A stretch of DNA of 64,000 nucleotides from Campylobacter sputorum subsp. sputorum (GCF_008245005.1 NZ_CP043427.1:1116001-1180000); one strand, 5' to 3'. Counted from the stretch's first letter, positions 10,137-19,693 are shown. Numbers and translations: made by a program. Notes: generated from the sequence alone by a model not told the origin.

Positions 10137-10829
10137 ATGGAATTTTTAAATATTATAAAAGAAGATTTTTTAGAACCAAAAAGGCAAGATCCGGCTTTTA
10201 ATAGCTTGTTAGAGATATTTTTTAACTATCCTGGGGTTTGGGCTATTATAAACCATCGTTTTGCACATTTTTTTCATACCAAAGGATTTAAAAGATTAGC
10301 TAGAGTAATGGCTGGAATTTCAAGATTTTTCACAGGAGTTGATATTCACCCTGCTGCAAAAGTAGGAAGAAGAGTTTTTTTAGACCACGCAACTGGAATT
10401 GTTATAGGAGAAACTGCCGAAATTGGCAATAGAGTATTGTTATATCAAGGCGTAACTTTAGGTGGCGTTAGCCTAGATAGAGGAAAACGCCATCCTACCT
10501 TAAAAGAAGGCGTTGTAGTTGGTGCTGGAGCTAAAATTTTAGGAAATATCACAATAGGAAAAAACTCTAAAATAGGAGCAAATTCCGTTGTAGTAAAAAA
10601 TGTTCCACCAAATTGTACTGCTGTTGGAATTCCCGCTACAGTACTTGGAGGTTGTGATAAAACACCACTTTCTCATAACAAAATTCCAAATATAAACAAA
10701 GAGCTATTTGAATATATTGTAAAAAGAATTTCAATAATTGAAGAAATTTTACAAAAAGACAACGAAGATATATTATCAAAAGATAAGGCTTTAGAAGAGT
10801 TATATAAAAAATATATTATTAAAAATTAA
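10137..10829 (+). CDS. cysE: Serine O-acetyltransferase
   Basis: A 230-aa protein with an N-terminal helical segment and a left-handed beta-helix of hexapeptide repeats. Signature segments are DIHPAAKVGRRVFLDHATG, then IGETAEIGNRVLLYQGVTLGG and a second His in GKRHPTL. It makes O-acetylserine from acetyl-CoA and serine, feeding cysteine synthesis. It directly follows speA, and the region after it is a short 26-bp gap to an unrelated membrane protein gene. Confidence 0.96.
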   Translation: MEFLNIIKEDFLEPKRQDPAFNSLLEIFFNYPGVWAIINHRFAHFFHTKGFKRLARVMAGISRFFTGVDIHPAAKVGRRVFLDHATGIVIGETAEIGNRVLLYQGVTLGGVSLDRGKRHPTLKEGVVVGAGAKILGNITIGKNSKIGANSVVVKNVPPNCTAVGIPATVLGGCDKTPLSHNKIPNINKELFEYIVKRISIIEEILQKDNEDILSKDKALEELYKKYIIKN

Positions 10830-10855
10830 AAAGTTTTAAAAAAAGGGTTAAATTT

Positions 10856-11455
10856 ATGAATTTAATAAAACATATTTTAATATTTTTAATAATGAGTTTT
10901 ATTTTACTTACCATAATGCTTGTATCATACGCTAATATCAACATTGAAGATATAAACGATATAGCAAGTGAATATTCTTTTATTGGAATTTCACAAGAAA
11001 TAATACTTTTTATTATTATTTGTATATATTTTTATATGGCAAAACAAATATATATTTTAAAACACATTTGCATACTTATAGGATCATTTTTTATGTGTAT
11101 GTTAATAAGAGAGCTTGATTTCTTATTTGATATATTGCATCATGGTTCTTGGTTTTATTTTGCTATTATAACAACTATTACTGGCACAATACTTGCTTTT
11201 AGGGATAAAAATAAACTTTTAAATGGCTTTGAATACTATAAAAACTTACCATATTTTGGCATGATGATATCTGGACTTTTAACAATACTAGTATTTTCAA
11301 GATTATTTGGAACAACTATGTTTTGGAATTTATTATTACCAAATAATTATGCAAATATTGTCAAAAATATAGTTCAAGAAGGAAGTGAGTTTTTTGGATA
11401 TATCTTATGTTTATTTTCAAGTATATACTTTATGATTAAAACAAGAAAAAAATAG
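10856..11455 (+). CDS. Uncharacterised six-helix membrane protein
   Basis: I do not recognise this 199-aa protein. It is extremely hydrophobic, with about six membrane helices (near residues 5-27, 45-62, 66-86, 95-113, 130-152 and 174-194). Charged conserved-looking segments between helices are LIRELDFLFD with HHGSWFYF, and a late VQEGSEFFGY. It has a GGGTTAAATTT leader with a modest ribosome site. No signal peptide or soluble domain is visible. It sits between cysE and aspB without functional link; no function is proposed. Confidence 0.6.
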   Translation: MNLIKHILIFLIMSFILLTIMLVSYANINIEDINDIASEYSFIGISQEIILFIIICIYFYMAKQIYILKHICILIGSFFMCMLIRELDFLFDILHHGSWFYFAIITTITGTILAFRDKNKLLNGFEYYKNLPYFGMMISGLLTILVFSRLFGTTMFWNLLLPNNYANIVKNIVQEGSEFFGYILCLFSSIYFMIKTRKK

Positions 11456-11461
11456 TATAAT
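11456..11461 (+). promoter_or_regulatory. Predicted -10 of aspB
   Basis: An extended AGTATAAT whose first bases overlap the stop codon of the preceding membrane protein gene. It lies 45 bases upstream of the aspB ATG, which also has an AAAGGA ribosome site. Confidence 0.45.
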
Positions 11462-11506
11462 AATTATGTTTTAAATTTACTACATTGATTTCATAAAGGA
11501 TATCTA

Positions 11507-12658
11507 ATGAATATAAATCTCACAAATAGAGCTAAATCTATTAAAGAATCTGTAACAATGGCAATAAGTGCAAAAGCAAAAGAAATGAAAGCTAATGGCA
11601 TAGATGTTATAAGTTTGAGTGCAGGAGAACCAGACTTTGATACACCAGAGATAATAAAAAGTGCCGTAAAAGTTGCTTTATCACAAGGTTGTTCAAAATA
11701 CACTCCAGTACCAGGAACTCCTGAAGTTTTACAAGCTATAAAAACAAAACTCAAAAAAGACAATAATTTAGAATATGAAACAAATGAGATAATAACAAAT
11801 ATTGGTGCTAAACACTCCATTTTCAATATAATTCAAGCTATGATAGAGCAAGGCGATGAAGTTATCATACCAGCACCTTACTGGGTAAGTTATCCTGAAA
11901 TAGTTAAATTTGCAGGCGGAACACCAGTGATTATAAATACAGATGAGAGTAGTAAATTTAAGATTACAGCTGGGCAACTAAAAAACGCTATTACGCCAAA
12001 AAGCAAATTACTCATACTAAATTCTCCAAGTAACCCAACAGGTTCAATATACACAAAAGAAGAATTAAGCCAATTTGCTGAAATTTTAAAAGATACAAAT
12101 ATAGTTGTAATCAGTGATGAAATTTATGAAAAATTAGTATTTGATGGAGAATTTTGCGCAACAGCAAGTATAAGTGAAGATATGTTAAAACGCACAATAA
12201 CTATAAATGGACTTAGCAAATGCGGTGCAATGCCAGGATGGAGATTTGGCTATATGGCTTGTAAAATTCCAGAGCTTACAAAAGCTGTTAAATCTATACA
12301 AAGTCAAAGTACATCAAATATAAGTTCTATTGTTCAAGCAGGGGCAATTCCTGGATTACTTGGCGAATCAAACGAAGATGTAGAAAAAATGAATAAAGCA
12401 TACAAAAAACGAAGAGACTACGCTGTAAAAGCAATAAATGATATAAAAGGATTAAAAGCATTAAAGCCAGATGGGGCTTTTTATATATTTGTAAATTGTA
12501 GTGAGATAGAAAAAGATTCTATGAAATTTTGCAAAGATATGTTAAGTGAAGCTAAAGTAGCGGTAGTTCCAGGCATAGGATTTGGATTAGATGGATATTT
12601 TAGAATGTCTTATGCAACAGATTTAGATAGTATCAAAAAAGGTATAGATAGAATCTGA
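11507..12658 (+). CDS. aspB: Aspartate aminotransferase family protein (class I)
   Basis: A 383-aa PLP-dependent aminotransferase of the AspC/AspB I-gamma type. The PLP lysine is in INGLSKCGAMPGWRFGY (SKxxAMPGWR), and SAGEPDFDTP near residue 35, NSPSNPTGS near 165 and the C-terminal FRMSYA arginine for the alpha-carboxylate are present. It interconverts aspartate and oxaloacetate with glutamate and 2-oxoglutarate; the exact substrate range is not fixed by sequence. It ends at a strong terminator. Confidence 0.9.
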   Translation: MNINLTNRAKSIKESVTMAISAKAKEMKANGIDVISLSAGEPDFDTPEIIKSAVKVALSQGCSKYTPVPGTPEVLQAIKTKLKKDNNLEYETNEIITNIGAKHSIFNIIQAMIEQGDEVIIPAPYWVSYPEIVKFAGGTPVIINTDESSKFKITAGQLKNAITPKSKLLILNSPSNPTGSIYTKEELSQFAEILKDTNIVVISDEIYEKLVFDGEFCATASISEDMLKRTITINGLSKCGAMPGWRFGYMACKIPELTKAVKSIQSQSTSNISSIVQAGAIPGLLGESNEDVEKMNKAYKKRRDYAVKAINDIKGLKALKPDGAFYIFVNCSEIEKDSMKFCKDMLSEAKVAVVPGIGFGLDGYFRMSYATDLDSIKKGIDRI

Positions 12659-12680
12659 AAACTACAAAAAATAGTAAATT

Positions 12681-12712
12681 TGGTAAGCTTTAAATAAAGC
12701 TTACCATTTTTT
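12681..12712 (+). terminator. Intrinsic terminator after aspB
   Basis: Arms TGGTAAGCTTTA and TAAAGCTTACCA pair perfectly over 12 bases around AA (effectively a 10-bp stem with a six-base loop). Six T bases follow immediately. It lies between convergent aspB and proC. Confidence 0.9.
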
Positions 12713-12726
12713 ATTAAAATATAAAT

Positions 12727-13473
12727 TTATTTACTCGCTTTATCTATACTTGCTTTGATAGCTTTTATAAAAGCAGATCTTACTGAATGCTCCTCTAAGA
12801 CATTAACACCTTCTATAGTAGTTCCAGCAGGCGAGCAAACAGACTCTTTTATAAGAGCTGGATGAGATTCTTTTAGCAGGGCTGATATACTTTTAAAAAC
12901 ACCAGCGGTAATACTATGAGCTATATCTTTTTTAAGCCCTTTACTAACACAACCACAAGCCATAGCTTCAGCAACCAAAGCCAAATACGCCGGTGCACAG
13001 CCACTTATCGCCATTGCCATATTTAGCTCATCTTCACTATCGACTCTACAAATTTCACCAAATGTAGATAAAATAACCTCATCTTCATTTTGGCAATCTT
13101 TTGAGAAAAAAGGAGTTATGGAAGATTTAAATTTAGCCGCTATATTTGGCATAGCTTTTATATATCTATTTGAAGAAATTTGATTTTTTATCTCTTCAAG
13201 AGAAGATGTAGCCAAAACACTTATAATCAAATCAGCTTTTCCGCTTAAAATTTGACTAACACTATCAAGAGCGTAAGGTTTAAAAGCTAGTATTATAAAT
13301 TTATTATTTATATCAAATTTATCTCCATAAAGCTCTGTTTTAAAGCCTTGTTTTGCTAAATTTTCTAATTTTTGTCTGTTTCTGCCAACCAAAACAATGC
13401 TATATTTATCTTTTAATCCAAAAGCCATAGCAGTCGCCATAGCTCCATTACCAAGTATAAAAATTTCTTCCAT
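12727..13473 (-). CDS. proC: Pyrroline-5-carboxylate reductase
   Basis: A 248-aa protein that reduces pyrroline-5-carboxylate to proline with NAD(P)H. The Rossmann loop is ILGNGAMATAMAFG at the N-terminus. The C-terminal signature AGTTIEGVNVLEEHSVR matches the P5CR family substrate loop. It is somewhat shorter than the usual 260-280 aa. It lies four bases downstream of fliW on the same strand, a pairing I also know from C. jejuni. Confidence 0.94.
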   Translation of the reverse strand: MEEIFILGNGAMATAMAFGLKDKYSIVLVGRNRQKLENLAKQGFKTELYGDKFDINNKFIILAFKPYALDSVSQILSGKADLIISVLATSSLEEIKNQISSNRYIKAMPNIAAKFKSSITPFFSKDCQNEDEVILSTFGEICRVDSEDELNMAMAISGCAPAYLALVAEAMACGCVSKGLKKDIAHSITAGVFKSISALLKESHPALIKESVCSPAGTTIEGVNVLEEHSVRSAFIKAIKASIDKASK

Positions 13474-13477
13474 AAAT

Positions 13478-13867
13478 TTAGTTGTCTTTATTTATATAGT
13501 TAGCTATCCTATCAGCTTGTTTGTATTGAGGATAACCAACTGTATCAAGTATAACTTGAGAAATGGTATTATTTGTCATATTACAAACTATAGGGGCAAC
13601 GAAATTCATAGTTGATTCTTCAAGTGGTGAATTAAGTGCAACTATAACATAAACTCTAAGTTCGCTATCATCTTTTATATCCATAAGTTTTATATAATAA
13701 TCCGGAATTTCAAAAGCATAATCTCTAAATCCATAAGGATTTATTAGTGTAAAAGTTGTTTTATCATCCTGGCTTTCCAATCTTGCAAAAAAATCATCTA
13801 TCTGAACAATCTTAGCCTTTTTTATCTGTTCAAAACCCAATATAGGACTTTTTATATCAAAAATCAT
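13478..13867 (-). CDS. fliW: Flagellar assembly factor FliW
   Basis: A 129-aa protein with the FliW pattern: an N-terminal strand region (MIFDIKSPILGFEQ), the INPYGFRDYAFEIPD segment and APIVCNMTNNTISQVILD near the end. FliW binds flagellin and relieves CsrA repression of flagellin translation. It has a clear GGAG ribosome site. The shared upstream region with bamD holds a weak sigma-54-like match at 13923-13940 (see findings). Confidence 0.93.
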   Translation of the reverse strand: MIFDIKSPILGFEQIKKAKIVQIDDFFARLESQDDKTTFTLINPYGFRDYAFEIPDYYIKLMDIKDDSELRVYVIVALNSPLEESTMNFVAPIVCNMTNNTISQVILDTVGYPQYKQADRIANYINKDN

Positions 13868-14010
13868 GATACTCTCCTTATAAATTTATATTATTATGTT
13901 ATTCTATCATTTTTTTATCAAAAAGCATATAAATATCCCTTTTTTATAAACAAATAAAATAAAAAAGTGTAAAATTATGCCAAGAATTTATTTTATAAGG
14001 AAATTGCTAT

Positions 14011-14655
14011 ATGAAAATATCATATAAATATATTATTGCGATATTAATTGCGTTTGTAATGACTGCATGCTCAACAAAATCTGATGAAATTTACAACTTA
14101 TCCCCAGATGCGTGGTATTCTCTGATAATAAAAGATATTAGGGATAGAGACTTAGAAAGTGCCGATAAGCACTATACATCCATGCAAAGCGAACATGTCG
14201 CTTCGCCACTGCTAGAAACTATTTTAATAATTTTAGCACAAGCACATATGGAAGATGAAGAGTATCTGCTTGCAAACTACTATTTGGATGAATATATAAA
14301 AAAATACGGGGATTATAAAAAGACAGAATATGCAGAGTTTTTAAAAATGAAAGCAAATTTCGACTCATTTATAAGACCAAATAGAAATCAAAAACTAATG
14401 GATGATACAACTGCTCAAATACAAAATTTTTTATACAAATATCCAAACTCAATGTATAGACCATTAGCCGAGACAATGTTGCTTAAATTTAATCTTGCTA
14501 CACACTATTTAGATCTACAAATAGCAGATTTATATGAAAGAACTGGTAGAGATATATCTGCTGAAATTTATAAAGAAAAGATAAATAATTCCCCTTATAA
14601 AGATACAAATTTAATACCACCAACACTTCCGTGGTATAGAAGCATTTTTGAATAG
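14011..14655 (+). CDS. bamD: Outer membrane assembly lipoprotein BamD
   Basis: A 214-aa lipoprotein. The signal peptide ends in FVMTACS, a lipobox with Cys at residue 20. The remainder is helical with TPR-like repeats, for example LILAQAHMEDEEYLLANYYLDEYIKK broken over two repeats, then PNSMYRPLAETML. BamD works with BamA in inserting beta-barrel proteins into the outer membrane. It starts after an AAGGAAATT leader and is followed after eight bases by lon. Confidence 0.9.
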   Translation: MKISYKYIIAILIAFVMTACSTKSDEIYNLSPDAWYSLIIKDIRDRDLESADKHYTSMQSEHVASPLLETILIILAQAHMEDEEYLLANYYLDEYIKKYGDYKKTEYAEFLKMKANFDSFIRPNRNQKLMDDTTAQIQNFLYKYPNSMYRPLAETMLLKFNLATHYLDLQIADLYERTGRDISAEIYKEKINNSPYKDTNLIPPTLPWYRSIFE

Positions 14656-14663
14656 GAGAAAAT

Positions 14664-17066
14664 ATGATAAGCAAGATTGAAAGTTTGCCAATGCAAATAT
14701 CTGTTTTAGTAGAAGATAGTCTTTTTTTATATCCTTTTATGATTACGCCAATTTTTATAGAAGATAATGAAAATATAGAAGCTATAAATTACGCACAAGA
14801 AAACTCTAAACCTATACTTATAACTACAACCAAGCCTCAAAATGATGGTAGTAGAGACTTCGATGATATTTTTGATTGTGGTGTTATAGGAAATATCATG
14901 AGACGCTCTACCATTCCTGATGGAAGAGTAAAAATACTTTTTCAAGGTATTCAAAAAGGTCGCATAATTAAACAAATACAAAAAACGCCATTGATAGCTG
15001 AAGTTGATGCCATAGAAGAGATTTTGCCTGAGCCAAATAAGGTTGAAGCACTTATGAATACACTTATAGAAAAAGTAAAAACGCTAAACAAATTTATAAG
15101 TTACTTTCCACCAGAACTTCTTAAAGCCATAGAAGAAAATATAGATCCCATAAGGATTTGCGACCTTATATCAAGCTCTCTTAGATTAAAAAAAGATTTG
15201 GCTTATGAGTTTTTTATAGAAACTAAATTTGAAAAAAAAGCTTTAAGACTGATTGATTATATAACAGAAGAGATAAAATCCCATAAGATAGAAAAAGATA
15301 TCAAAAGCAAAGTTCATTCTCGTATAGAAAAAGTAAATAAAGAGTATTTTTTAAAAGAACAACTAAAACAAATTCAAGAAGAATTAGGCACAGATAATAG
15401 CAAAGAAGAAGAAATTCAAGAATACAAGAAAAAGTTAGAAACTAAAAAGAAATTTATATCAACTGAGGCTTATAAAGAGATAAAAAAACAAATAGACAAA
15501 CTAGCTCGCCTTCATCCAGATTCGGCCGATGCTGGAATGGTGCAAAGCTACCTTGACTGGACACTTGAAGTGCCTTTTGAAAAAATCTCAAAACAAAAAT
15601 CCAGCATAGCACAAGTCTCAAAACAGCTAAATAAAGACCACTACTCTTTAAAAAAACCAAAAGAGAGAATAGAAGAGTATTTCGCACTAAGAGAGCTCAT
15701 AGAAAAAAGAAAAAGCGACAATAAACTAAATAATGGTGCCATAATATGCTTTGCAGGGCCTCCTGGCGTTGGTAAAACTAGCCTTGCAAACTCAATAGCA
15801 AAAGCATTAAAAAGAGAGCTTATACGCGTAGCTCTTGGTGGATTAGAAGATGTAAATGAGCTTAGAGGGCATAGAAGAACCTACATAGGTGCAATGCCTG
15901 GTAGGATAGTTCAAGGTCTTATAGAAGCAAAACAGATGAATCCTGTAATGGTTTTAGATGAGATAGACAAGATAGGAAGCGGACATAGGGGTGATCCAAG
16001 TGCTGTAATGCTTGAAATTTTAGATCCTGAGCAAAATTCTAAATTTAGAGATTATTATCTAAATTTTGACATAGATCTTAGCAAAATTATATTTATAGCC
16101 ACAGCAAATGATGTGAGTATGATACCACCAGCCCTTAGAGATAGAATGGAGTTTATTTTTCTTAGCTCCTATACACCGCAAGAAAAATTTGAAATAGCCA
16201 AAAAATACTTAATACCACAAGAAATACAAAAACATGCTCTAAGCACAAAAGAGGTAATTTTTCAAAATGACGCGATAGAACTTATCATAAGTGAATACAC
16301 AAGAGAGAGTGGTGTTAGAAATTTAAGAAGAAAAATAGCAGATATTCTAAGAAAAGTAGCCAAAAATATAGTTTTAAGCGACAATGAGATTAAAAAAACA
16401 ACTATAACAAAAGCAAAAGTTAAAGAGTATTTAGAAAAGAAAATTTTTGAGATAGATGAGATCAAAAGAGCTCCACAAGTTGGTATAGTAAATGGTCTTG
16501 CTTGGACGAGCGTTGGCGGGGATGTTCTTAAAATAGAAGCTATAAAAATACGCGGTAAAGGACTACTTCAATTAACAGGGCAACTTGGCGATGTTATGAA
16601 AGAATCGGCTCAAATTGCATATAGTGTTGTAAAAGTTTTAATAGACGAAAAATATCTAAAAGTTCCAAAAAATCTTATTCCAAAAACACAAGATGAAAAA
16701 AATGATGATGAAATTTACCACAAATACGACCTTCATCTACATGTCCCAGAAGGTGCAACTCCAAAAGATGGTCCAAGTGCTGGAATAACTATAGCAACAG
16801 CAATTGCTTCTATTTTTACAAACCAAAAAATAAGATCAGATGTTGCAATGACAGGAGAAATAACATTAAGCGGCGATGTATTGCCAATAGGCGGTTTAAA
16901 AGAAAAATTAATTGCAGCCCATAAAGCTGGTGTAAAATTAGCTCTAATTCCTCAAAAAAACTATGATAGAGACTTAGATGAAATACCAGATGAAGTTAAA
17001 AAAGCTATAGATATACAACCAGTTAAACATATAAGAGATGTATTAAAATATGCTTTTACAAAATGA
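14664..17066 (+). CDS. lon: ATP-dependent protease Lon
   Basis: An 800-aa LonA protease with an N-terminal substrate domain (about 1-200), a coiled region (200-330), an AAA+ module with Walker A at 365-372 (GPPGVGKT) and Walker B VMVLDEIDK, and a C-terminal serine protease domain. The catalytic dyad is Ser705 in DGPSAG and Lys748 in GGLKEK, 43 residues apart as in the family. Lon degrades misfolded and regulatory proteins in the cytoplasm. A perfect hairpin starts at its stop codon. Confidence 0.98.
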   Translation: MISKIESLPMQISVLVEDSLFLYPFMITPIFIEDNENIEAINYAQENSKPILITTTKPQNDGSRDFDDIFDCGVIGNIMRRSTIPDGRVKILFQGIQKGRIIKQIQKTPLIAEVDAIEEILPEPNKVEALMNTLIEKVKTLNKFISYFPPELLKAIEENIDPIRICDLISSSLRLKKDLAYEFFIETKFEKKALRLIDYITEEIKSHKIEKDIKSKVHSRIEKVNKEYFLKEQLKQIQEELGTDNSKEEEIQEYKKKLETKKKFISTEAYKEIKKQIDKLARLHPDSADAGMVQSYLDWTLEVPFEKISKQKSSIAQVSKQLNKDHYSLKKPKERIEEYFALRELIEKRKSDNKLNNGAIICFAGPPGVGKTSLANSIAKALKRELIRVALGGLEDVNELRGHRRTYIGAMPGRIVQGLIEAKQMNPVMVLDEIDKIGSGHRGDPSAVMLEILDPEQNSKFRDYYLNFDIDLSKIIFIATANDVSMIPPALRDRMEFIFLSSYTPQEKFEIAKKYLIPQEIQKHALSTKEVIFQNDAIELIISEYTRESGVRNLRRKIADILRKVAKNIVLSDNEIKKTTITKAKVKEYLEKKIFEIDEIKRAPQVGIVNGLAWTSVGGDVLKIEAIKIRGKGLLQLTGQLGDVMKESAQIAYSVVKVLIDEKYLKVPKNLIPKTQDEKNDDEIYHKYDLHLHVPEGATPKDGPSAGITIATAIASIFTNQKIRSDVAMTGEITLSGDVLPIGGLKEKLIAAHKAGVKLALIPQKNYDRDLDEIPDEVKKAIDIQPVKHIRDVLKYAFTK

Positions 17067-17097
17067 TAAATTTGACCTTGAAAAAGGTCAAATTTAT
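17066..17097 (+). terminator. Hairpin at the end of lon
   Basis: ATAAATTTGACCT pairs perfectly with AGGTCAAATTTAT over 13 bp around the loop TGAAAA. The stem begins at the last base of the lon stop codon. No T tract follows, so it may act as an RNA 3'-end stabiliser or an imperfect terminator. Confidence 0.7.
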
Positions 17098-17159
17098 ACT
17101 AGATTACAAAAAAATATAAAAATTTAGTATAATTAAACAAATTTTAATAAATACCAAGA

Positions 17160-17171
17160 TATAATTATAAT
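17160..17171 (+). promoter_or_regulatory. Predicted tRNA-Phe promoter
   Basis: Two abutting TATAAT hexamers (17160-17165 and 17166-17171), 11-16 bases before the mature tRNA 5' end, which fits a very short leader. Confidence 0.5.
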
Positions 17172-17181
17172 TCTTTTTCGT

Positions 17182-17257
17182 GGTTAGATAGCTCAGTCGG
17201 TAGAGCAGCAGACTGAAAATCTGCGTGTCGGCAGTTCGATTCTGCCTCTGACCACCA
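17182..17257 (+). tRNA. tRNA-Phe (GAA)
   Basis: A 76-nt cloverleaf with encoded CCA. The acceptor GGTTAGA pairs with TCTGACC (one G-T), the anticodon stem is GCAGA/TCTGC with loop CTGAAAA (anticodon GAA), and the T arm is GGCAG/CTGCC with TTCGATT. Confidence 0.98.
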
Positions 17258-17693
17258 TTTATTATCTCCATATAAATAAAAACAATCAAAGTTATTTTAT
17301 ATCAAGCAATTATATTTTAATCAAAACACATAGTAAAACAAGCTTTTATCAAATAAAGTATTTACAAAATTACACATTTTCTAAATTTATTCTTTAATTA
17401 AAAAACTACTTTTATTTATATATTTATAAGCCAACCAATACATCGTTATTTGCTATGAAAATACCAAAAATGCTTATAAATTAGAGTCTAAATACTTTAA
17501 ATATTTCTATATATAAAATAATTTTACTTTATAAAATACAATAAAACGATAACTTTAAATAATATAAAATTAAGAAAAAACAATGTATATTACTACCCGT
17601 ATATTTTTTATTATTTTATTATAAATAATAAATTTAATATATAAATAAAATTTAAAAATACTTTATGTAGATTATATGTTAATTAGGAAAGAA
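17258..17693. other. Gene-free AT-rich stretch upstream of the dicarboxylate carrier
   Basis: About 436 bases without a credible gene. It is extremely AT-rich. The only compact structure is a 10-bp inverted repeat at 17607-17632 (arms TTTATTATTT and AAATAATAAA, six-base spacer), about 60 bases before the carrier start; it may be a binding site or chance. Longer-range 10-11 bp inverted matches exist but are expected by chance in such sequence. A ribosome site AGGAAAG is at 17685-17691. Confidence 0.6.
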
Positions 17694-19031
17694 ATGAAAA
17701 CACTCACAAAAAAATCTCGCACCATAAAACTATTAACTAATTTAGCTTTTTGGGTTGTATTTGGGATAATTGCTGGTATATTACTTGGTATAATAAATCC
17801 CCCACTAGCAGAATCACACACAGTAAAACAAGGTGCGGTAATATTTATAAAAGTACTTAAAATGATGATAGGTCCTATAATTTTTCTAACCATAGTCTCT
17901 GGTATAGCCGGGCTTCATAGCCTAAAAGAGCTTGGTTCGATTGGATTAAAAGCTTTCATATATTTTGAAGTTGTTTCAACTCTTGCCCTTGCAATTGGCA
18001 TAGCTGTCCCAAAAATTTTACAACCAGGGTCTGGAATGAACTTAAAGATAGAGGATTTGGATACCAAGGGTGTTGATAAATTTATAACTCAATCAAAAAA
18101 TATTGCCCTAGATCCAAATGCAAGCCCAATAGAAAATATGTTTAATGAAATTTGGCATATTTTAAAAGGTGCTGTACCATCTGACCCAATTACACCTTTT
18201 ATTACCGGAAATACCATTCAAGTGCTATTTATGGCTATTGTAACTGCTGTTATTATATCGTTTTTATCGCACAAGCACAAAGATATTATCATGAAACCAA
18301 TTATCAGTTTGCAGCACATTGTGCTTAAAATCCTAAGCATTTTTATGTGGTTTAGTCCAATTGCTGCATTTTCGGCAATGGCTTATCTAATCGGTCATTT
18401 TGGATTAAATACACTATGGGGCATGATAAACTTGCTTCTTGTTATGCTATTTTCTTGTTGTTTGTTTATTTTTGGAATACTTGGCATCATTTGTTACTTT
18501 GCAAAAATTAATATATTTAAATTTATGCGTTTTATCTCAAAAGAAGTTCTTATAGTTTTTGCCACAAGCTCAAGCGAAACCGCACTTGCCCCACTTATGC
18601 AAAAACTAGAAAAAGCAGGAATTCAAAGAGGTTCGGTTGGATTAATAATACCAACTGGCTACTCGTTTAATCTAGATTGTACAAATATATATTTAGCAAT
18701 GAGTGTTATTTTTCTTGCACAAGCTTTTAACATTGATTTATCATTTATGCATCTACTTATGACGCTGCTTATTTTGATGATTACAAGTAAAGGTGCAGTA
18801 GGTGTTACTGGATCAGGGTTTATTATCTTAGCAGGAACACTTTCTGCACTAGATGTCATACCAGTAGCAACAGTTGCTGTTTTGCTTGGAGTTGATAAAT
18901 TTATGAGCGAAATGCGTGCTGTTGGAAATCTATGCGGTAATGCCGTTGGCTGTTTAATTGTTTCAATATGGGATAAAAAAGTTGATTTGACTAAATTTAG
19001 ATATGCCCTAGATCATCCAGAAGAATTTTAA
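17694..19031 (+). CDS. Dicarboxylate/amino acid:cation symporter (DctA/GltP family)
   Basis: A 445-aa transporter of the DAACS family with the usual eight helices and two re-entrant loops. The serine-rich loop is TSSSETALAPLMQKLE, and the signatures GYSFNLDCTNIYLAMS, TGSGFIILAGTLSA and GVDKFMSEMRAVGNLCGNAVG match the DctA/GltP substrate and cation sites. Likely substrates are C4-dicarboxylates or aspartate/glutamate; sequence alone does not decide. An earlier ATG at 17676 lacks a ribosome site, whereas AGGAAAG precedes 17694, so I chose the latter. It stands alone after tRNA-Phe. Confidence 0.88.
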   Translation: MKTLTKKSRTIKLLTNLAFWVVFGIIAGILLGIINPPLAESHTVKQGAVIFIKVLKMMIGPIIFLTIVSGIAGLHSLKELGSIGLKAFIYFEVVSTLALAIGIAVPKILQPGSGMNLKIEDLDTKGVDKFITQSKNIALDPNASPIENMFNEIWHILKGAVPSDPITPFITGNTIQVLFMAIVTAVIISFLSHKHKDIIMKPIISLQHIVLKILSIFMWFSPIAAFSAMAYLIGHFGLNTLWGMINLLLVMLFSCCLFIFGILGIICYFAKINIFKFMRFISKEVLIVFATSSSETALAPLMQKLEKAGIQRGSVGLIIPTGYSFNLDCTNIYLAMSVIFLAQAFNIDLSFMHLLMTLLILMITSKGAVGVTGSGFIILAGTLSALDVIPVATVAVLLGVDKFMSEMRAVGNLCGNAVGCLIVSIWDKKVDLTKFRYALDHPEEF

Positions 19032-19115
19032 TTTGATATCAACAAAACGCTTTATATAAGGGCTATTTTAAACACCATTATAAAAATACAAAATGATTGT
19101 TTAAATATTTTTAGA

Positions 19116-19121
19116 TATAAT
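19116..19121 (+). promoter_or_regulatory. Predicted -10 of fliL
   Basis: TATAAT with a T-rich stretch upstream, 29 bases before the fliL start. It is a sigma-70-type site, not sigma-54. Confidence 0.5.
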
Positions 19122-19150
19122 GTCAAAATTAAATAAAAATTTAAGGAATT

Positions 19151-19693
19151 ATGATGGCTGAAGAAGAAAAAGAAGAGAAAAAAGAAAAAAAGGGTGGTAG
19201 CAAAAAAGTAATTTTAATAATAGTAATAGCATTATCTTTTGTGATTTTGCTTGTGCTAGGAGTTATTGTTGGACTTATGCTATCTTCTCATCCAGAGCAA
19301 GAAGTACCAGCAAAGACAAAAGCGGATTCACACAAAACACAACCAGCACCAAAGCCAAATACATCTGTAAGATACAGCGATTTTATGAATATTGGCGTAA
19401 TGTATCCAATGGATCAATTTGTTGTAAATTTACTCAGCGAAAGCGGCTCTAGATACCTTAAAACTTCAATAGATTTTGAACTTAGCATAGAAACTCTAAC
19501 ACCAGAAATGGATAAGAAAAAGTCCATAATAAGAGATATTGTCATACGCTCACTTTCATCTAAAACCATCGAAGAAATCAGCACAACAAAGGGTAAAGAG
19601 CGATTAAAAGATGAAATAGTTGGGAAAATAAATGAAATTTTAACAGATGGCTATATAAAAAATGTATATTTCACGGATTTTATCATTCAATGA
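19151..19693 (+). CDS. fliL: Flagellar basal body-associated protein FliL
   Basis: A 180-aa protein with a short, highly charged N-terminus (EEEKEEKKEKKGG), one membrane helix at about residues 18-44, a proline-rich linker and a periplasmic FliL domain beginning near DQFVVNLLSES. FliL surrounds the stator at the flagellar motor. Two adjacent ATGs (19151 and 19154) are possible starts; the second has the better distance to AAGGA. Its stop overlaps the acpS ATG by four bases. Confidence 0.93.
   Translation: MMAEEEKEEKKEKKGGSKKVILIIVIALSFVILLVLGVIVGLMLSSHPEQEVPAKTKADSHKTQPAPKPNTSVRYSDFMNIGVMYPMDQFVVNLLSESGSRYLKTSIDFELSIETLTPEMDKKKSIIRDIVIRSLSSKTIEEISTTKGKERLKDEIVGKINEILTDGYIKNVYFTDFIIQ

Noticed and set aside
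17354-17499. Nested 10-11 bp inverted repeats (TAAAGTATTTA/TAAATACTTTA around ATTTATAAGC/GCTTATAAAT) in the gap before the dicarboxylate carrier
   Set aside because: In 436 bases of such AT-rich DNA, matches of this length at free spacing are expected about once by chance.
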